Below are positions 1-6,354 of a stretch of 10,804 bases of DNA, piece by piece. Below the pieces are notes generated by a model. The model ran no database searches, was not told the origin of the DNA, and was given only the letters and a program-made list of their open reading frames with translations. The position numbers and the translations under genes are program-made. Within the stretch, counting starts at the first letter, position 1, and every line of letters begins with the position of its first letter. The DNA is from Solimonas sp040377605 (GTDB lineage Bacteria > Pseudomonadota > Gammaproteobacteria > Nevskiales > Nevskiaceae). Location of the stretch: contig JBEIOK010000087.1 in NCBI GenBank assembly GCA_040377605.1, positions 1 to 10,804 on the forward strand. Reading direction: 5' to 3'.

Positions 1-55
1 CCGCAATCACGCTCCATCGCGATGAGGGCAGCCAGGCCTTCAGGCCCGCGTTCAC
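1..55 (-). CDS. potH: Putrescine ABC transporter permease PotH, 5' end only
   Basis: This is the start of the next gene of the polyamine importer operon, cut by the left edge. Reading on the minus strand from a GTG at 55-53 gives 18 codons, VNAGLKAWLPSSRWSVIA, still open at the edge. A short basic/aromatic leader ending in W-x-V-I-A resembles the segment before the first membrane helix of PotH. The GTG overlaps the potG stop as GTGA (potG TGA at 54-52), a common sign of translational coupling, and potG-potH is the known order in E. coli potFGHI. PotH would be one of two inner-membrane permease subunits. No clear Shine-Dalgarno sequence is visible, which fits coupling. The identity rests on context and 18 residues; an ATG at 17-15 lies in another frame. 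Confidence 0.6.
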   Translation of the reverse strand, partial: MNAGLKAWLPSSRWSVIA

Positions 56-1179
56 GAGGTCAGCACCACGCCGTCTTCCTCGCCCCAGGACACCCACACC
101 GGATCGTTCCAGGTGAAGCCTTCGCTGGCCCAGCGCTGGCGGTTCGTGAAATCCGCCATGAACTTGAACCCTCCCGGCAGTCGCACGTGATAGACCGAGT
201 GGCTGCCGAAGTAGGCAATGTCCTCGATCACGCCGCGTGCCTTGTTGTGTCGCTGCGCGGGCTCTTCCTTGTGGATGCTGAGCTTCTCCGGGCGCAGGGC
301 AAACGCCACCGCCTGGCCCTCGAACCCGGAGATGCCGTGGCCGACGTGAATCAGTGTCTCGAAGGCCGGCGTGCGGATCGTGACGTGATCGGCCTCGTCA
401 TCCTCGATCACGCCCTCGATCAGGTTGACCGAGCCGATGAAGCCGGCGGCGAACCGGCTGGTCGGCTGCTCGTAGATTTCGTCCGGCGTGCCGACCTGGC
501 GGATGCGGCCGTGCTCCATCAGCGCGATGCGCGTGGCCATCGTCATCGCCTCTTCCTGGTCGTGCGTGACCATCACGCAGGTGACGCCGGAGGTTTCGAT
601 GATGCCGACCAGCTCCAGCTGCATCTGCGTGCGCAGTTGCTTGTCGAGCGCGCCCATCGGCTCGTCGAGCAGCAGCAGCTTCGGGCCCTTGGCCAGCGAG
701 CGTGCCAGCGCCACCCGTTGCTGCTGACCGCCGGAGAGCTGATGCGGTTTGCGGGTGGCGAGCTTTTCTAGCTTGACCAGTTCCAGCATCTCCTCCACGC
801 GGCGCCGGATCGCGTCCTTGGCCAGCCGGTCCTGCTTGAGGCCGAAGGCAATGTTCTGCTCCACCGTCATGTGCGGAAACAGCGCGTACGACTGGAACAT
901 CATGTTGATCGGCCGCTCGTACGGCGGCAGCTCGGCCAGGGGCTGCCCGTCGAGCAGGATGCGCCCCTCGGTCGGGGTCTCGAACCCGGCAAGGCAGCGC
1001 AGCAGTGTGGATTTGCCGCTGCCGGAGCCCCCCAGCAGCGCGAAGATCTCGCCGCGCTTCACCGACAGGCTGACCTCCTCCAGCGCGACGAAGCCGTCGA
1101 ACTCCTTGCGCACCTTGTCGATGCGCAGGTAGTCGGATTGGCCGGACGCCGCTTCCTGCTCCGCACTCGAAGACGCCAT
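52..1179 (-). CDS. potG: Putrescine/polyamine ABC transporter ATP-binding protein PotG
   Basis: This 375-residue protein is the cytoplasmic ATPase that powers polyamine import through the PotH/PotI permeases. All ABC motifs are intact: Walker A GGSGSGKST (50-58), Q-loop Gln96, signature LSGGQ (148-152), Walker B LLLLDEP (168-174, catalytic Glu173) and H-loop His206. The stretch NMMFQSYALFPHMTVEQNIA (92-111) is essentially the PotG/PotA sequence. Residues from about 250 form the C-terminal TOBE-like regulatory region of this subfamily. The ATG at 1179 has GGAG six bases upstream. The N-terminus carries about 15 extra, low-complexity residues before the fold. It lies 19 bases after potF and overlaps potH, so the three genes form one operon. 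PotA (spermidine-preferring) is the near alternative; the PotF partner makes PotG the better name. Confidence 0.93.
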   Translation of the reverse strand: MASSSAEQEAASGQSDYLRIDKVRKEFDGFVALEEVSLSVKRGEIFALLGGSGSGKSTLLRCLAGFETPTEGRILLDGQPLAELPPYERPINMMFQSYALFPHMTVEQNIAFGLKQDRLAKDAIRRRVEEMLELVKLEKLATRKPHQLSGGQQQRVALARSLAKGPKLLLLDEPMGALDKQLRTQMQLELVGIIETSGVTCVMVTHDQEEAMTMATRIALMEHGRIRQVGTPDEIYEQPTSRFAAGFIGSVNLIEGVIEDDEADHVTIRTPAFETLIHVGHGISGFEGQAVAFALRPEKLSIHKEEPAQRHNKARGVIEDIAYFGSHSVYHVRLPGGFKFMADFTNRQRWASEGFTWNDPVWVSWGEEDGVVLTS

Positions 1180-1198
1180 GCCGTACTCCGCGTGCCGG

Positions 1199-2329
1199 TT
1201 ACTTGCTGGTCTTCAGATCGGTCCAGATGCGGGTGTACTGGCGATCCACCTCCGGCGGCACCACCGCATAGCTGAACAGCTTGGCGGCAACCTCGGCGGG
1301 CGGGTAGATCGTGGCATCGTTGCGGATGTCGTCCTCCACCAGCGGCAACGACGCCGGCACCGGGTTGGCATAGTGAATGTAGTTGGTGTTGGCTGCCGCG
1401 ACCTTCGGATCGAGCAGGTGGTTGATGAAGGCGTAGGCGCTGTCGAGGTTCTCGGCGTCCTTGGGGATCGCCAGCATGTCGAACCACTGCGGGGCGCCTT
1501 CCTTCGGAATCGAGTAGCCGATGGTGACACCGTTCTCGGCCTCCTCGGCGCGGTCGCGCGCCTGGATCACGTCCCCGGACCAGGCCACGACCAGGCAGGT
1601 ATTGCCGTTGGCCAGCGCGCCGACCAGCTGCGAGGAGTGGAAGTTCTGGATGTAGGGGCGGATGCGCTTCAGCAGCGCCGCCGCCTTGTCGATGACCGCG
1701 GGGTCGGTGCTGTTCGGGTTCTCGCCCAGGTAGTTCAATGCGATCGGGATCAGATCGGAGGGTGTGTCGAGCAGGGTCACGCCACAGTCCTTGAGCTTGG
1801 CGAGGTTCTCCGGCTTGAACACGAGGTCCCAGCTGTTGACCACGTCGGTGGTGCCGAAGGCCTTCTTGATCTGGTCGACGTTGTAGCCGATGCCGGTCGT
1901 GCCGCTCATGTAGGGCACCCCATACAGATTGCCCGGATCCTGCTGCGCGATGCGCTGCATCACGGCTGCATCGAGACCGGCCAGATTCGGGATCTTGCTC
2001 TTGTCGAGCTTCAGGAACACGCCGGCCTGGATCTGACGGCCGAAGAAGTTCAGCGTCGGCACGACGATGTCGTAACCGGTAGAGCCGGCCAGCAGCTTGG
2101 CCTCAACGACCTCGTCGCTGTCGTAAACGTCGTAGGTGACCTTGATGCCGGTCGCCTGCTCAAAGCCCGGGATCGTGTCCTCGGCAATGTAGTCCGAGTA
2201 GTTGTAGACGTTGAGGATTTTGGGCGCGGCCGCTGCAGGTGCCGCTGCTTCCGATTTGTCCTTGCCGCCGCCACAGGCGACGGTGATAGCGCAAAGGCCC
2301 AGAACCACCGCAAGCTGATGCGATTTCAC
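1199..2329 (-). CDS. potF: Putrescine-binding protein PotF, probable lipoprotein
   Basis: This is the extracytoplasmic ligand-binding protein that delivers putrescine or a related polyamine to the importer. I chose the GTG at 2329 (376 aa) because GGGGAG (complement of 2337-2342) sits seven bases upstream and a signal sequence begins there; the open frame upstream looks non-coding. Residues 1-18 form a short hydrophobic signal ending ITVA before Cys19, a lipobox-like site, then an Ala/Pro/Lys-rich tether to about 36. The fold begins at KILNVYNYSDYIAEDT (37-52). Family hallmarks are AGSTGYDIVVP, FHSSQ, AWSGD, SIPKEGAPQWFD and the C-terminal YPPAEVAAKLF. E. coli PotF has Trp-Ser-Asp in the ligand pocket where this has Tyr44-Ser45-Asp46, while the later W-x-G-D and W-F-D are kept, so ligand preference may differ. 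E. coli PotF is a soluble periplasmic protein; here lipid anchoring is inferred. It is the first gene of its operon and is divergent from gcv. Confidence 0.92.
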   Translation of the reverse strand: MKSHQLAVVLGLCAITVACGGGKDKSEAAAPAAAAPKILNVYNYSDYIAEDTIPGFEQATGIKVTYDVYDSDEVVEAKLLAGSTGYDIVVPTLNFFGRQIQAGVFLKLDKSKIPNLAGLDAAVMQRIAQQDPGNLYGVPYMSGTTGIGYNVDQIKKAFGTTDVVNSWDLVFKPENLAKLKDCGVTLLDTPSDLIPIALNYLGENPNSTDPAVIDKAAALLKRIRPYIQNFHSSQLVGALANGNTCLVVAWSGDVIQARDRAEEAENGVTIGYSIPKEGAPQWFDMLAIPKDAENLDSAYAFINHLLDPKVAAANTNYIHYANPVPASLPLVEDDIRNDATIYPPAEVAAKLFSYAVVPPEVDRQYTRIWTDLKTSK

Positions 2330-2357
2330 GATGCTGCTCCCCGTTGAAAAATTCCCC

Positions 2358-2372
2358 GCGCCCGACGGGCGC
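2358..2372 (-). repeat. Perfect 6-bp GC hairpin in the potF leader
   Basis: GCGCCC (2358-2363) and GGGCGC (2367-2372) are perfect complements around a three-base loop. On the potF strand the hairpin is followed by GGGGAA and a run of five T (complement of 2347-2351), then the potF Shine-Dalgarno sequence. The T run is short and six bases away from the stem, so this is not a canonical intrinsic terminator. It could be a leader structure if potF transcription starts upstream of 2372. The repeat is seen directly; any role is inference. Confidence 0.45.
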
Positions 2373-2461
2373 CCAAGGCCGGTACATTCGGCGGCCGGCG
2401 GGATGACGTCAAGCAATTTCTACGCCGCTGCGCGGTTCTGTTCACCTCTCGCGCTTGGGCA

Positions 2462-2487
2462 CCAGCGCGCGCCCCGCCACGCGCTGG
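2462..2487. repeat. 8-bp perfect inverted repeat in the divergent region
   Basis: CCAGCGCG (2462-2469) and CGCGCTGG (2480-2487) are exact reverse complements separated by ten bases. It could be a regulator-binding dyad or an RNA hairpin between the two divergent operons. GC-rich DNA yields such repeats by chance, so function is unproven. Confidence 0.4.
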
Positions 2488-2602
2488 CGCATCGGAAAAG
2501 TTGCCTTTGTGTCCGCGGCCTTAGGGGCGGGACCTCAAGTGCGTTGCGAATCGTGCTTCCCGGCGCGTGGGGGCAGCGGTTACCATCGCCCCGTAATCAA
2601 CG

Positions 2603-2783
2603 CATCGCGCGAGAGACCGCCTTGAATGGCGGCACCGAAGGCGCAAATCCGCCCGGAATCGCTCAGGTAAAAGGAGCGCGATGCAGCAGCAAAACTCTGG
2701 AGAGCGTCCGTCCTCGTGATGGACCACCGACGAGGCAGGAGCGGCCACCGCCGCTTTCGAACTTTCAGGTTCCCGGACAGAGG
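2603..2783 (+). promoter_or_regulatory. Tandem glycine riboswitch upstream of gcvT
   Basis: This RNA element senses glycine and normally raises gcv expression when glycine is abundant. Aptamer I runs 2603-2683. Its P1 is a perfect 8-bp helix, CATCGCGC (2603-2610) with GCGCGATG (2676-2683). Inside are GAGAG (2611-2615), the CCGCC/GGCGG stem (2617-2621 with 2628-2632), the conserved CACCGAAGGCGCAAAT (2633-2648) and CTCAGGTAAAAGGAGC (2662-2677). An 11-base A-rich linker follows. Aptamer II runs about 2695-2783. Its P1 is CTCTG (2695-2699) with CAGAG (2778-2782), and its P2 is GAGAG (2700-2704) with CTTTC (2762-2766), including one G-U pair. It then has GTCC/GGAC (2710-2713 with 2721-2724), CACCGACGAGGC and CTTTCAGGTTCCCGGACAGAG. 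The motif order and P1 pairings match the two-aptamer glycine riboswitch class, and the gene downstream is gcvT, its standard target. Aptamer II departs from consensus at several core positions. Confidence 0.93.
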
Positions 2784-2846
2784 GGTGGGTGAGGTTTCGC
2801 AGTCGGCATGCGAGGTCTCATGCCCGGCCAGGGGTTAGGGTCGGGA

Positions 2847-2865
2847 CGGGGGTGTAGCGCCCCCG
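2847..2865 (+). repeat. GC hairpin between riboswitch and gcvT
   Basis: CGGGGG (2847-2852) pairs perfectly with CCCCCG (2860-2865) around a seven-base loop, and a further CGGG/CCCG pair (2842-2845 with 2874-2877) can extend it across mismatches. It lies in the 130-base spacer between the second aptamer and the gcvT start, where an expression platform would be expected. No U-tract follows, so it is not an intrinsic terminator, and it does not cover the gcvT Shine-Dalgarno sequence at 2903-2906. A role in switching is a guess. Confidence 0.45.
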
Positions 2866-2912
2866 CAGTCGCGCCCGGAAGGAGCGACGCCCTTATTGAC
2901 GTGGAGAATCCG

Positions 2913-4007
2913 GTGACCCTCAAGACGACTGCCCTGCATGCCGAACACACCCGCCTGGGTGCCCGCCTGGTCGATTTCGCGGGCTGGGACATGCCGATCC
3001 AGTACCAATCCCAGCTCGACGAGCACCATGCCGTGCGCCAGGACGCCGGCATGTTCGATGTCGCGCACATGTCGGCCGTTGATCTGCGGGGCGCGCGCGT
3101 GCGCGAATTCCTGCGCCGGCTGCTGGCCAACGATGTCGCCAGGCTGACGTTGCCAGGCAAGGCCCTGTACAGCTGCATGCTGCGCGAGGACGGGGGTATC
3201 ATCGACGACCTGATCGTCTATGTCCTCGACGAGTCCTGGTTTCGTCTGGTGGTCAACGCCGGCACGACCGACAAGGATCTGCTCTGGATCCGCGAGCAGG
3301 CGAAGGCCTTTGGGGTCGACGTGGCGCACCGCAGTGATCTCGGCATTCTCGCGGTGCAGGGACCGAACGCCCGTGCCCGGGTCCTGCCATTGCTGCCTGC
3401 CGCGCTGCGCGCGCCAGCCGAGGCGCTGATCACCTTTCAGGCTGCCCGCGCGGGGGAGCTCTTCGTTGCGCGCACCGGCTACACCGGCGAAGACGGTTTC
3501 GAGCTGATCCTGCCGCATGCCGATCTCGTCGCGCTGTGGAAGGGACTGCTCGATGCCGGCGTGAAACCCTGTGGTCTGGGCGCACGCGACACCCTGCGTC
3601 TGGAAGCCGGCATGAATCTCTACGGCCAGGACATGGACGAGTCCACGCACCCGCTAGAATCGGGCCTGACCTGGACGATTGCCTGGGAGCCGAAAGACCG
3701 CGACTTCATCGGCCGTACGGCGCTGGAAGCTGCGCGCGTGGCGCCACCGCACAAGTTTGTCGGCCTGCTGCTGGAAGGCCGCGGCATCATGCGGGCCCAC
3801 ATGAAGGTGCGATTCCCCGAGATGCCGGAAGGCGCTGAGGGCGAGACCACCAGCGGCGGCTTCTCGCCGACCCTCAAGCAGTCGATCGGCTTTGCCCGCG
3901 TCAACAGCGCTGCCCAGGGCGCCTGCGAGGTCGAGATTCGCGGGCAGTGGGTCGCCGCCCGCATCGTCAAGCCGCCGTTCGTGCGCAACGGCAAATCCCT
4001 GATCTGA
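2913..4007 (+). CDS. gcvT: Glycine cleavage system T protein (aminomethyltransferase)
   Basis: GcvT takes the aminomethyl group from the lipoyl arm of GcvH, transfers its carbon to tetrahydrofolate to give 5,10-methylene-THF, and releases ammonia, in the cytoplasm. I chose the GTG at 2913 because GGAG at 2903-2906 is correctly spaced and it gives 364 aa, the E. coli length; the in-frame ATG at 2808 adds 35 unrelated residues that overlap leader RNA and lacks a ribosome site. Hallmarks are VDFAGWDMP (20-28), DEHHAVRQDAGMFDVAHM (36-53), LLANDVARL (70-78), GGIIDDLIV (94-102, with the conserved acidic pair), AVQGPNAR, TGYTGEDGFE, CGLGARDTLRLEAGMNLYGQ, TIAWEPKDRDFIGR and the C-terminal VKPPFVRNGK. 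It is the first gene of the gcv cluster and sits directly under the glycine riboswitch. No defects are seen. Confidence 0.97.
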   Translation: MTLKTTALHAEHTRLGARLVDFAGWDMPIQYQSQLDEHHAVRQDAGMFDVAHMSAVDLRGARVREFLRRLLANDVARLTLPGKALYSCMLREDGGIIDDLIVYVLDESWFRLVVNAGTTDKDLLWIREQAKAFGVDVAHRSDLGILAVQGPNARARVLPLLPAALRAPAEALITFQAARAGELFVARTGYTGEDGFELILPHADLVALWKGLLDAGVKPCGLGARDTLRLEAGMNLYGQDMDESTHPLESGLTWTIAWEPKDRDFIGRTALEAARVAPPHKFVGLLLEGRGIMRAHMKVRFPEMPEGAEGETTSGGFSPTLKQSIGFARVNSAAQGACEVEIRGQWVAARIVKPPFVRNGKSLI

Positions 4008-4038
4008 TGTTCTCCCCATTTCCATCTGGAGTCTTTCG

Positions 4039-4425
4039 ATGAGCAAGGTCCCCGCCGAACTGAAATACGTCAACACCCACGAGTGGATCCGCCTGGAGTC
4101 CGACGGCACGGTCACGATCGGCATCACCGACCACGCCCAGGCCGCGCTCGGCGACCTGGTGTTCGTGGAAACGCCGAAGGTCGGCCGCAAGCTGAACAAG
4201 GACGAAGCCTGCGCTGTCGTCGAGTCGGTGAAGGCCGCCTCCGATGTCTACGCCCCCATCGCCGGCGAGGTCGTTGCCGCCAACGACGCGCTCGGCAATG
4301 CCCCCGAGATCCTCAACAACGATCCGTACGGCCAGGGCTGGATGTGGAAGATGAAGGTCAATGCTGCCGATCTGTCGGGCCTGCTGGATGCCGCCGGCTA
4401 CGAGTCGTTCCTGAAGACGCTGTAA
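4039..4425 (+). CDS. gcvH: Glycine cleavage system H protein (lipoyl carrier)
   Basis: This 128-residue protein is the mobile carrier of the system: its lipoylated lysine shuttles the aminomethyl group from the P to the T protein and is reoxidised by the L protein. The lipoylation site is Lys65 in the intact ESVKAASDVYAP context (62-73). The typical N-terminus KYVNTHEWI (9-17), GITDHAQAALGDLVFVETP (28-46) and the C-terminal NNDPYGQGWMWKMK are also present. TGGAG (4027-4031) lies seven bases before the ATG. It begins 31 bases after gcvT, and its length is normal for the family. Lipoate attachment by LipA/LipB or LplA would have to come from elsewhere in the genome. Confidence 0.97.
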   Translation: MSKVPAELKYVNTHEWIRLESDGTVTIGITDHAQAALGDLVFVETPKVGRKLNKDEACAVVESVKAASDVYAPIAGEVVAANDALGNAPEILNNDPYGQGWMWKMKVNAADLSGLLDAAGYESFLKTL

Positions 4426-4462
4426 TTCCGTTCATTCCGCCGCCCGGCGAATCGAGAGTTCC

Positions 4463-5824
4463 ATGCCGTTCATTCCGCATACCGAAACCGATGTGAAGGA
4501 GATGCTCGCCGCCATCAAGGCGCCCAGCATCGAGGCCCTGTTCGACGAGATCCCGGCGGCGCTGCGCTGCGGTCCGCTGAAGAATGTCCCGGATACGCTG
4601 CCCGAGATGCAGGTCTCGCAGCTGATGCATGAGCGCGCGGAACAGGACGGTCTGGCGCTGAACTTCATTGGCGCCGGCGCCTACGAGCATCACATCCCCG
4701 CGGCGGTCTGGCAGATCACGACGCGCGGCGAGTTCTACTCGGCCTACACGCCGTACCAGGCCGAGGCGAGCCAGGGCACGCTGCAGGTGCTGTACGAGTA
4801 CCAGACCATGATGACGGCGCTGACCGGCATGCAGGTCTCCAATGCCTCGATGTATGACGGCGCCTCGGCGTTGGGCGAGGCGTTGCTGATGGCGCTGCGT
4901 GCCAACAAGCAGAACGCCTCCGGTCGCGTGCTGATGCCGCGCACGGTCAATCCGTTCTATGTCGATGTGGTCAACGCCACCACGGCAGCGCAGGGCGTGC
5001 AGCCGGTGGCGCTGGCGTATTGCCCCAGACAGGGCAAGACCCTGCTGGAAACGCTCAAGCCCCATGAGGGCTCGGACCTGACCGCCGTGGTGATCCAGCA
5101 GCCGAACTTCTTCGGGCAGCTGGAGGATGTCGACGCGATCACCGACTGGGCGCATGCCCAGGGCGCACTGGTGGTGGCGGTGGTGAACCCGGTTTCGCTG
5201 GCGCTGCTGAAGCCGCCGGGAGAGTGGGGCGCCACCGGCGCCGACATCGTCTGTGGCGACGGCCAGCCGCTGGGCTCGCCGCTGTCGTCCGGCGGTCCGT
5301 ACTTCGGCTTCCTGACGACCAAGATGGAATTCGTGCGCGAGATGCCGGGCCGCATTGTCGGCCGCACGGTGGACCTGGATGGCAAGCCCGGATTCACGCT
5401 GACCTTGCAGGCTCGCGAACAGCACATCCGCCGCGCCAAGGCCAAGTCCAATATCTGCACCAACCAGGGACTGCTGGTGACGGCGGCGACGATCCACATG
5501 TCGCTGCTGGGTCCGGACGGTCTGGCGCAGGTGGCTTCGGCCAGCATGGCCAACACGCGCACGCTGCTGGCGGCGTTGTCCGCGATCCCCGGGGTCGAGG
5601 TGGTGTTCGAGGGCGCGCGCTTCCACGAGGCGGTGATCCGGTTGCCGAGGCCGGTGGCGCCGCTGCTCGAGCAGCTGGCGCAGCGGGATGTCTTCGGCGG
5701 CTTTGATCTCGGGCGGCATTTCCCCGAGCTGGGCCATGCGCTGCTGGTCTGTGTCACCGAAACCAAGACCGCGCGGCAGATCGATACCTATGTCCAGGCG
5801 CTGACGCGCGCGCTGGCGGCCTAA
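4463..5824 (+). CDS. gcvPA: Glycine dehydrogenase (decarboxylating) subunit 1, P protein alpha
   Basis: This 453-residue protein corresponds to the N-terminal half of the P protein, which decarboxylates glycine and loads the aminomethyl group onto GcvH. In two-subunit P proteins the alpha chain has the aminotransferase-like fold but lacks the PLP lysine, which is in the beta chain. Seen here are the standard start MPFIPHTETDVKEML, GAGAYEHHIP (70-79), the segment FYSAYTPYQAEASQGTLQV (91-109), TGMQVSNASMYDGA (121-134), GGPYFGFL and ICTNQGLL. Alpha plus beta total 943 residues, close to the single-chain P protein of about 957 in E. coli. A weak GAGAG lies just before the ATG. The next gene is not gcvPB but tpx, 20 bases on, which is unusual. 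Confidence 0.96.
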   Translation: MPFIPHTETDVKEMLAAIKAPSIEALFDEIPAALRCGPLKNVPDTLPEMQVSQLMHERAEQDGLALNFIGAGAYEHHIPAAVWQITTRGEFYSAYTPYQAEASQGTLQVLYEYQTMMTALTGMQVSNASMYDGASALGEALLMALRANKQNASGRVLMPRTVNPFYVDVVNATTAAQGVQPVALAYCPRQGKTLLETLKPHEGSDLTAVVIQQPNFFGQLEDVDAITDWAHAQGALVVAVVNPVSLALLKPPGEWGATGADIVCGDGQPLGSPLSSGGPYFGFLTTKMEFVREMPGRIVGRTVDLDGKPGFTLTLQAREQHIRRAKAKSNICTNQGLLVTAATIHMSLLGPDGLAQVASASMANTRTLLAALSAIPGVEVVFEGARFHEAVIRLPRPVAPLLEQLAQRDVFGGFDLGRHFPELGHALLVCVTETKTARQIDTYVQALTRALAA

Positions 5825-5844
5825 CGCATTTCAGGAGCAATTCC

Positions 5845-6345
5845 ATGGCGACCATTACTCTCAAAGGCACTCCGATCCAGACCAGCGGTGAACTGCCGGC
5901 GATCGGCAGCGAGGTGCCGGGACTGCGGCTTGTCGATCTGTCACTCAAAGACGTGGCACTCCACGACTTCGTCGGCAAGCGCAAGGTGCTGAACATCTTC
6001 CCGTCGGTGGATACGCCGACCTGCGCAATGTCGGTGCGCCAGTTCAACCAGAAGGCATCGACCCTGAAGAATGCGGTGGTGCTGTGCATCTCCGCGGACC
6101 TGCCGTTCGCGCAGAAGCGCTTCTGCGGGGCCGAGGGCATCGACAACGTGGTCATGCTGTCGCTGATGCGCGGCCGCAACTTTGCCAAGGACTACGGCCT
6201 GCTGATCGAGAACGGTCCGCTCGCCGGTCTGTGCGCGCGTGCGGTGATCGTGCTCGACGAGCAGGACCGGGTGATCCATGCAGAGCTGGTCGCGGAAGTC
6301 GCCGACGAACCCAACTACGACGCCGCGCTCAAGGCGCTGGCCTGA
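5845..6345 (+). CDS. tpx: Thiol peroxidase Tpx (atypical 2-Cys peroxiredoxin)
   Basis: This 166-residue protein reduces hydrogen peroxide and organic (lipid) hydroperoxides; E. coli Tpx is recycled by thioredoxin. The active-site segment NIFPSVDTPTCAMSVRQFN (50-68) carries peroxidatic Cys60, and resolving Cys94 lies in FAQKRFCGAEG, the usual Tpx spacing. VLCISADLPFAQ (79-90) is a family signature. Cys81 and Cys130 are extra cysteines. No signal peptide is obvious, so it should be cytoplasmic. AGGAG (5833-5837) lies seven bases before the ATG, the cleanest ribosome site in this part of the cluster. The gene sits between gcvPA and gcvPB in the same orientation, with 20- and 9-base gaps, so it is very probably co-transcribed with glycine cleavage. 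Whether it merely rides along or protects or uses the dithiol chemistry of the system is unknown. Confidence 0.96.
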   Translation: MATITLKGTPIQTSGELPAIGSEVPGLRLVDLSLKDVALHDFVGKRKVLNIFPSVDTPTCAMSVRQFNQKASTLKNAVVLCISADLPFAQKRFCGAEGIDNVVMLSLMRGRNFAKDYGLLIENGPLAGLCARAVIVLDEQDRVIHAELVAEVADEPNYDAALKALA

Positions 6346-6354
6346 AACCTCGCC

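Larger units (their letters stand above)
2330..2602. other. Divergent intergenic region between potF and the gcv riboswitch
   Basis: No convincing gene lies here; open frames crossing it show no recognisable protein. Together with the riboswitch and spacer it makes 583 bases without a gene. It should hold promoters for both directions. For potF a TTGACG (complement of 2407-2412) resembles a -35 box, but no good -10 follows at 16-19 bases. For gcv, TACCAT (2581-2586) is a weak -10 candidate with a poor -35 (TTCCCG, 2557-2562); it would start transcription near 2593, just before the riboswitch, which is the main argument for it. The 8-base palindrome TGACGTCA is at 2404-2411 and may be chance. 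Two inverted repeats are listed separately. Confidence 0.6.

Noticed and set aside
1178..2347. 389-codon open frame on the plus strand opposite potF
   Set aside because: Its protein is an Arg/His/Val-rich shadow, while the minus strand encodes a complete PotF.
2404..2411. Palindrome TGACGTCA as a specific operator
   Set aside because: A single 8-base palindrome is weak evidence and I could not tie it to a named bacterial regulator of polyamine or glycine genes.
2330..2416. 29-residue N-terminal extension of PotF
   Set aside because: It would bury the signal sequence, whereas the GTG at 2329 has a well-spaced GGGGAG and starts right at the signal peptide.
2331..2792. 153-codon open frame over the intergenic region and riboswitch
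   Set aside because: It overlaps a structured RNA element and has no recognisable domain or ribosome site.
2808..2912. 35-residue N-terminal extension of GcvT from the ATG at 2808
   Set aside because: There is no ribosome site, the residues match no GcvT, it lies in the leader hairpin region, and the GTG at 2913 with GGAG gives the standard 364-residue length.
4358..5737. 459-codon open frame antisense to gcvPA
   Set aside because: It is rich in Arg, His, Gln and Leu with no recognisable motif and lies opposite a clear gcvPA; this is a product of GC-rich codon bias.
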